Positions 15,794 to 20,207 of a DNA stretch of 20,207 nucleotides are shown here, in pieces. The notes below the pieces were generated by a model. It saw nothing but the letters and a program-made list of their open reading frames with translations, was not told where the DNA came from and ran no database searches. The position numbers and the translations under genes were made by a program. Positions within the stretch are counted from its first letter, which is position 1, and every line of letters begins with the position of its first letter. The stretch covers positions 1 to 20,207 of the forward strand of contig JBEKNT010000088.1 of assembly GCA_049522565.1 (NCBI GenBank), given 5' to 3'. The stretch comes from JASHVB01 sp049522565. GTDB lineage: Bacteria > Pseudomonadota > Alphaproteobacteria > Acetobacterales > Acetobacteraceae.

Positions 15794-16753
15794 TCATCGC
15801 AGGGCGATCCGCGGATCGATCGCCGCGTAGAGCAAGTCGGTCAGCAGGTTGACGATCAGCACGCAGGCACCGATCACCAGCGCGGCCCCCATGATCAGCG
15901 GGTAATCGCGCGCCTCGACCGCGTTCACCAGCAGCAGGCCCATGCCGGGCCAGTTGAACACGCTCTCGATGAAGATCGCGCCGCCCACCGCGGCACCGAG
16001 ACTGGCGCCGACAAGGGTCACCACCGGCAGCAAGGCATTGCGCAGCGCGTGCTTGAGGATCACCGAGACCTCGGCCACGCCTTTGGCACGCGCGGTGCGG
16101 ACATAGTCCTGGCCCAGCGCCTCCAGCAACGCGCCGCGCATGAAGCGCATGGTCATCGTCATCTGGGTGATGGCGAAGACGGATGCGGGCAGCACCAGAT
16201 GCGCCAGCACATCGCCGGGGGTGAGCGGCACGCCCGGGGTGGCAATGCCGCCGGCCGGGGCCCAGCCGAGGCGAACGGCAAACACGAACAGGCCGATCAG
16301 TGCGACGAGAAACACCGGCGCGGAAATGCCGAGTGCCGACAGGCTGGCCAGCACGACGTCGAGCAGGGTGTTGGCGCGTACTGCGCTGATGATGCCGAAG
16401 CACAGGCCGCCGATCGTCGCCAGCAACAGGCCGCTGCCCATCAGCAACAAGGTCGGGCCGGCGCGTTCGGCGACCAGCGCGCGCACCGGGGCGCGTTCAT
16501 GCTGGGTGGAATAGCCGAGGTCGCCGTGGATCGCGGCCTCGGCCCAGGCCAGATACTGCACCGGCAACGACCGGTCGAGACCAAGCCGATGCCGCAGCGC
16601 CGCCACGTCGGCCTCGGTCATCGGCGCCGCGGGATCGATATACGCCGACACGGGATCGCCCGGCGTCATCCGCAGCAGGCCGAACATCAGGACGCTGAGC
16701 GCGATCAGCATCAATCCGGCAGCGGCAACGCGGCGGGCGACGTAATACAGCAT
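15794..16753 (-). CDS. Peptide-type ABC transporter permease, DppB/OppB type
   Basis: Inner-membrane permease of 319 aa that pairs with the DppC-type subunit. The N terminus MLYYVARRVAAAGLMLIALS followed by LLRMTPGDPV is the standard DppB start. The LGLDRSLPVQYLAWAEAAIHGDLGYS-type periplasmic stretch (first 19 residues LGLDRSLPVQYLAWAEAAI) and the EAA loop with GQDYVRTARAKGVAE and LKHALRNALLPV are conserved. The C-terminal VFNWPGMGLLLVNAV motif closes the match. Length is in the usual 305-340 range. It follows the solute-binding protein gene by 44 bp. The Shine-Dalgarno before the ATG at 16753 is weak. Confidence 0.94.
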   Translation of the reverse strand: MLYYVARRVAAAGLMLIALSVLMFGLLRMTPGDPVSAYIDPAAPMTEADVAALRHRLGLDRSLPVQYLAWAEAAIHGDLGYSTQHERAPVRALVAERAGPTLLLMGSGLLLATIGGLCFGIISAVRANTLLDVVLASLSALGISAPVFLVALIGLFVFAVRLGWAPAGGIATPGVPLTPGDVLAHLVLPASVFAITQMTMTMRFMRGALLEALGQDYVRTARAKGVAEVSVILKHALRNALLPVVTLVGASLGAAVGGAIFIESVFNWPGMGLLLVNAVEARDYPLIMGAALVIGACVLIVNLLTDLLYAAIDPRIALR

Positions 16754-16797
16754 TGCTCACGCGCGGCGGCTAACCGTCGCGCGGGCGCGACGCCGGG

Positions 16798-18387
16798 TCA
16801 CGCGGCGAAGGCCCAACGCTCGGCCTGCTGGTCGTAGCCACCGCCGGAGGGGGCCGGCGTCCAGACGAAGTTCGCGACGTCCGAGGCGATGATGCCGTAG
16901 CGCGTGCCGACCCAGAGCGGCGCCCAGGGCAGGTCGCGGTTGAACACGCGGGCCACGTCCTGGAAGCCGGCGATCCGCTTGGCGTCGTCGGGCTCGCCCA
17001 GTGCCGCATTGAGCGCGGTGTTCAGCGCCGCGTCCTGAATGCGCATGATGTTGGCGCCATTGGGCGGGATCTGGCTCTCGTTGATATACATGTTGATCGC
17101 GCCCGGTTCCGGCCCGTTCTGCGCGCCGGCATAGACCAGCGGAAACTGCGCCAGGTCGGGCGGCCGGGCGTAGACGATGCCGTTATAGGTGGCGACGTCC
17201 ACCAGCCGCGGCACGACGTGGATGCCCACCTCCGCCAGCATCGCCTGCATCGCCGCCATCAGGTTTTCGACCAGCGGCGTGTTGTAATAGGTCAGCCAGG
17301 CCAGCGGCTTGCTGCCGTTGATCTTGTCCCAGCCGGCGTCCTGCAGCAGTTGCCGCGCCTTGGCGGGATCATACGGATACGGATCGAGGTCCGCCGGCGT
17401 CACCGGGGCGGCGATGTACACCGAGTTGGACAACTCCGCCGCGCCCTTCAGGATCGACGTCACCAACGCCTGGCGGTTGATCGCCTGCATCACCGCGCGA
17501 CGCACCCGCACATCGGCCCAGAACGACGTGGCGTGATTGAAGCCGATATAGTTCATCACCCAGGAATTGCCGGGAACGATGCGGAACGCCTGGTTGCCCT
17601 GGAAACTGCGCGCCTCATCGGCCTCGACATAGCTGAACTGGATTTCGCCGGCACGCAGGGCATCGACCGCATTCGCCGAGTTCTTGAAGTAGCGGTTGAT
17701 CACGCCGTCGAGCTTCGGCTTGCCCTTGCGGTAGGCGGGGTTGGCCTTCAGCTCGACGAACTGGTCGGTTTCGTAGCGCACGAAGCTGAACGGCCCGGTG
17801 CCGATCGGCGTCTTCACCCACCACGGATTGCGGTCCAGCCCATCGCGCGGCAGGGATTCGAGGGCATGCTTCGGTAACATCATCAGCTTGGTGATGATGT
17901 CCAGCAGCGCGCCGCTGGGCTTGCTCAGCTCGAACACCGCGGTCAGCGGATCGGGGGTCGTGACGCGGGCAATGTCACCCAGGCGCGAGGCGAAGATCGA
18001 GCCGGAGCGGGAGTCCTTCGCCAATTCGATGGTGAACGCGACGTCCGCCGAGGTGAATGGCTGGCCGTCATGCCACGTCACGTCCGGCAACAGGTGGAAC
18101 GTGTAGGCCGTCTTGTCGGCATTGGGCTCGACGCGCTGCGCCAGCGAACCCTGGATGGTTTCCAGCTTGCCGTCGTAGAGTACCAGCGTGTCGTAGTACA
18201 GGTTGAGCCACTGGAAGCCGGCGGTCGCGGCCAGCGGATTGAAGTTGCCCGGGTAGCCACCCGGCCCAACGTCGAAGCCGCCAACCAACACATTGCGGGA
18301 TGGCTGGGCCGATGCCCGGCCGGCGGTGGCCGCGATCCCAATCCCGATGGCCAGCGCCATGCTGTCACGTCGCGTGAGTATGAACAT
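16798..18387 (-). CDS. ABC transporter solute-binding protein family 5 (peptide/nickel type)
   Basis: Periplasmic binding protein of 529 aa, the usual size for family 5 (DppA/OppA/NikA). The N terminus MFILTRRDSMALAIGIGIAA ends in GRASAQ; the twin arginine suggests Tat export. Mature hallmarks are FNPLAATAGFQWLNLYYDTL near the start, the family signature around VEPNADKTAYTFHLLPDVTWHDG with FTSADVAFTIE, and GTGPFSFVRYE in the middle. The ATG at 18387 has AAAGGA 8 nt upstream. It is the first gene of a complete SBP-B-C-D-F operon. Ligand is not readable from sequence: dipeptides, oligopeptides or a metal chelate are all possible in this family. An anaerobox lies 75 nt upstream. Confidence 0.94.
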   Translation of the reverse strand: MFILTRRDSMALAIGIGIAATAGRASAQPSRNVLVGGFDVGPGGYPGNFNPLAATAGFQWLNLYYDTLVLYDGKLETIQGSLAQRVEPNADKTAYTFHLLPDVTWHDGQPFTSADVAFTIELAKDSRSGSIFASRLGDIARVTTPDPLTAVFELSKPSGALLDIITKLMMLPKHALESLPRDGLDRNPWWVKTPIGTGPFSFVRYETDQFVELKANPAYRKGKPKLDGVINRYFKNSANAVDALRAGEIQFSYVEADEARSFQGNQAFRIVPGNSWVMNYIGFNHATSFWADVRVRRAVMQAINRQALVTSILKGAAELSNSVYIAAPVTPADLDPYPYDPAKARQLLQDAGWDKINGSKPLAWLTYYNTPLVENLMAAMQAMLAEVGIHVVPRLVDVATYNGIVYARPPDLAQFPLVYAGAQNGPEPGAINMYINESQIPPNGANIMRIQDAALNTALNAALGEPDDAKRIAGFQDVARVFNRDLPWAPLWVGTRYGIIASDVANFVWTPAPSGGGYDQQAERWAFAA

Positions 18388-18462
18388 GGTCCCGGTCCTT
18401 TGCTGCCGTGTCGCTGCAATTCGAGAAGGATCAAACTAGGCGTCCGTTGGAACAAGATTGCA

Positions 18463-18476
18463 TTGACCTAGATCAA
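18463..18476. promoter_or_regulatory. FNR/FixK-type anaerobox upstream of the peptide ABC operon
   Basis: TTGACCTAGATCAA matches TTGAT-N4-ATCAA with one change. It lies 75 nt before the SBP start. On the minus strand TAGTTT at 18433-18438 is a possible -10, which would put the start point near 18426 and the box centred about 43 bp upstream, close to the class II activator distance (-41.5). The sequence around it (GCATTGA...GATCAA, then GCAGCGCG) resembles the flanks of the box at 4953. Confidence 0.5.
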
Positions 18477-18615
18477 ATGGCAGCGCGTCCGGCTCAGGTT
18501 AGGCAGCGCGGCTACCGCAGTGGCCATCCCGGAATCCGCCCGCGTCAGGAATGTGCCAGACGTCCATGGTCTGAAGCCTGACAAATCCGGCTGGTGCCAG
18601 GGTGGAACAATACGG

Positions 18616-18645
18616 TTGACAGGCCAAGTTGATGACCGATACGTT
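18616..18645 (+). promoter_or_regulatory. Predicted promoter of the small lipoprotein gene
   Basis: A perfect -35 TTGACA (18616-18621) and TACGTT (18640-18645) are separated by 18 bp; the start point would be near 18652, about 20 nt before the ATG at 18673. The -10 is weak, so confidence is moderate. Confidence 0.4.
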
Positions 18646-18672
18646 CAGAGAAAGTCAGCAAGGCAGAAGCTA

Positions 18673-19062
18673 ATGATGCGGTTGGCAGCGGTATTTGCGG
18701 TGGCATTTGCATTGCTGTTGGGAGGCTGTCTGCGATACGAGCCGATCGACAACGTCGATCGCCCCATGCCGCCGAATGCCGAGCATATGTCGCAGGACCG
18801 CATCCGAGATCTGATCGTCAATTCCGGCCGCCAGTTGGAGTGGGTCATGACTCCAGTCGGGCCAGGCCACCTGGAGGCGACGCATGATGCCGGGAAAATC
18901 TCCGCTACCGTGGACATATATTACACACCGGCCAGACTGCAGATATTATTGAAATCCAGCAGAAACCTGTTCCAGACCGCTACGACGGTTCACGGTCATT
19001 ACAATCTTTGGATCAGAAATCTCGAAAAGCAGATTATCGATGATGTAGCGGCAGCTCCATAA
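18673..19062 (+). CDS. Small conserved lipoprotein of unknown function
   Basis: Predicted lipoprotein of 129 aa. MMRLAAVFAVAFALLLGGC is a type II signal peptide with lipobox LGGC; Cys19 would be lipidated, and the following Leu suggests transfer to the outer membrane. The mature part has a short helix-strand domain with IRDLIVNSGRQLEWVMTPVG, GHLEATHDAGKISATVDIYY and YNLWIRNLEKQIIDDV. This pattern resembles small proteobacterial lipoproteins of unknown function ending in a Y-N-x-W-x-x-N-L-E-like motif (from memory, not checked). I chose the first ATG of the ATGATG at 18673, with AAGG 9 nt upstream; the longer open frame back to 18520 would bury the signal peptide internally. It is divergent from the peptide ABC operon and convergent with the ketosynthase gene. 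Confidence 0.75.
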   Translation: MMRLAAVFAVAFALLLGGCLRYEPIDNVDRPMPPNAEHMSQDRIRDLIVNSGRQLEWVMTPVGPGHLEATHDAGKISATVDIYYTPARLQILLKSSRNLFQTATTVHGHYNLWIRNLEKQIIDDVAAAP

Positions 19063-19184
19063 GGTCGGAGTGGATGATATAAACCGGCATTTATTATCCC
19101 AGCCGATGCCGACGGCGGATCTCGGGGAGCCCGATTCGTCGATCATCCAGTCCGCGCAGCAGGCCCGCCCGGCAGCGGCGCACC

Positions 19185-20207
19185 CTACATCCTGCGGAAC
19201 ACCAGCGAGGTATTGATTCCGCCGAAGGCAAAGTTGTTGTTCATGCAATACTCGAATTCCACGCGTCGCGGTCCGCCCATCACGTAATCCAGCTCGGCGC
19301 ACCGCGCATCGACGTTCTCAAGGTTGGCCGTCGGCGCCAGCCATCCCTCGCGCATCATCTCGATACCAAGCCACGCCTCCAACGCGCCGCAGGCGCCAAG
19401 CGTGTGGCCGAAATAACTCTTGAGCGAGTGGATCGGGACACGCGCGCCAAGGACCGCCGCGGTCGCCACGGTTTCGGCGATGTCGCCCCACTCTGTCGCG
19501 GTGCCGTGGCCGTTGACGTAGCCGATCGACTCGGGCGGCAGCCGCGCGTCCTGCAAGGCGAGACGCAGCGCGACCGCCATGGTTTCCGCCTGCGGCTGCG
19601 TGGCATGACTGCCGTCCGTGTTGGTGCCAAAGCCAACAACCTCCGCGTACATGGTCGCGCCACGCGCCAGCGCGTGTTCGTACTCCTCCAGGACCAGCGT
19701 CGTCGCGCCCTCGCCGATCACCAGGCCGTCGCGGTCCTTGTCGTAGGGGCGCGGCGTGCGGTGCGGCTCGTCGTTGCGCACCGACGTGGCAAACAGCGTG
19801 TCGAATACCGCCGCCTGGGTGATGTCCAGCTCATCCGCGCCGCCGGCGAGCATGATGTCGGCCCGGTCCCAGCGAATGGTCTCGTAGGCATAGCCGATGG
19901 CCTGACTGCCCGAGGTGCAGGCGCTCGAGGTCGGGATCGTCCGGCCGGTCACCCCGAAAAACAGCCCGATATTCACCGCGGCGGTGTGGCTCATCATCTG
20001 GATGTAGCTGGTGGCGTTCAACTTGCGCGACGCGCCCTGGGTCATCAGCTCGGCGAAGGCCACGTAGGGCTGCGGGCTGCCGAACGACGACCCGTAGGCG
20101 ATGCCGGTGCGTCCCGCGCGCAGCACCGGATCGCCGATCAGCCCGGCCGCGGTCAGCGCACGTTCCGTCGCGTAGGTTGCCATGCGCGACACGGCCCCCA
20201 TGGTGCG
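19185..20207 (-). CDS. FabF-like beta-ketoacyl-ACP synthase, aryl-polyene type (5' end outside window)
   Basis: C-terminal about 340 residues of a thiolase-fold condensing enzyme; it extends acyl chains on an acyl carrier protein using malonyl-ACP. The active-site Cys is in TSSACTSGSQ (codon 19917-19919), and the two catalytic His are in GHGTATEWGD and SYFGHTLGA. The stretch AAVFDTLFATSVRND followed by TPRPYDKDRDGLVIGEGA and the end NNFAFGGINTSLVFRR are closer to the FabF-like enzymes of aryl-polyene clusters (ApeR/ApeO group) than to housekeeping FabF, by memory of those sequences. The reading frame runs off the right edge: the family motif MGxVSxMAxxAxExAL lies only two codons inside the window, so some 60-70 N-terminal residues are missing. 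Other cluster genes would be to the right. Confidence 0.9.
   Translation of the reverse strand, partial: RTMGAVSRMATYATERALTAAGLIGDPVLRAGRTGIAYGSSFGSPQPYVAFAELMTQGASRKLNATSYIQMMSHTAAVNIGLFFGVTGRTIPTSSACTSGSQAIGYAYETIRWDRADIMLAGGADELDITQAAVFDTLFATSVRNDEPHRTPRPYDKDRDGLVIGEGATTLVLEEYEHALARGATMYAEVVGFGTNTDGSHATQPQAETMAVALRLALQDARLPPESIGYVNGHGTATEWGDIAETVATAAVLGARVPIHSLKSYFGHTLGACGALEAWLGIEMMREGWLAPTANLENVDARCAELDYVMGGPRRVEFEYCMNNNFAFGGINTSLVFRRM

Noticed and set aside
12946..18387. The peptide-type ABC operon as nikABCDE, given nearby nikR, the same gene order and an FNR-like box (E. coli nikABCDE is FNR-activated).
   Set aside because: Both ATPases are 323-331 aa with the Cys-rich oligo_HPY extension of Dpp/Opp proteins, whereas NikD/NikE are shorter. 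I find no GTATGA/TCATAC site in 18388-18520. The substrate remains open but nickel is not supported.

Overview
The window looks like chromosomal DNA from a high-GC alphaproteobacterium. ABC importers, a TonB-dependent receptor and a NikR/NiCoT nickel module fit a Gram-negative cell. Two FNR/FixK-type anaeroboxes suggest a life with oxygen-limited phases. The intergenic repeat style reminds me of Acetobacteraceae (Rhodopila-like), but that placement is from memory and unverified.

Left part (1-6.2 kb, all minus strand): a carbohydrate operon read right to left. It holds a Tat-type family 1 solute-binding protein, two MalF/MalG-type permeases and an FGGY pentulose-type kinase, tightly packed with 4-8 bp overlaps at the last two junctions. 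No ATPase for this importer is present in the window. Upstream lie a perfect TTGAT-N4-ATCAA anaerobox, a 145 bp palindromic element with 42 bp perfect arms, and a DapA/NanA-type class I aldolase that lacks the DapA substrate-binding arginine. A 158 bp MITE-like element sits between the aldolase and the nickel genes.

Nickel part (6.6-10.7 kb): nikR (minus) and a NiCoT nickel/cobalt permease (plus) are divergent. A TonB-dependent receptor (minus) converges on the permease. The receptor has a NikR-operator-like site, GTGTGA-N16-TCATAC, that overlaps the -10 of a good sigma-70-type promoter. The NikR protein keeps both the E. coli nickel ligands and the DNA-contacting residues, so these three genes can be read as one nickel-responsive uptake module: outer-membrane receptor, inner-membrane permease, repressor.

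Gene-poor part (10.7-12.9 kb): about 1 kb in which I recognise nothing. It is followed by an irregular array of at least seven copies of an ATGCACCAATTCGG-centred repeat with an A/B higher-order arrangement, interrupted by a second palindromic element (50 bp arms, 3 mismatches).

Right part (12.9-18.4 kb, minus strand): a complete family 5 (Dpp/Opp-type) ABC importer operon, SBP-permease-permease-ATPase-ATPase, with a second anaerobox upstream of the SBP. Beyond it are a small lipoprotein gene (plus) behind a TTGACA promoter and, at the right edge, a 5'-truncated FabF-like ketosynthase of the type found in aryl-polyene clusters.
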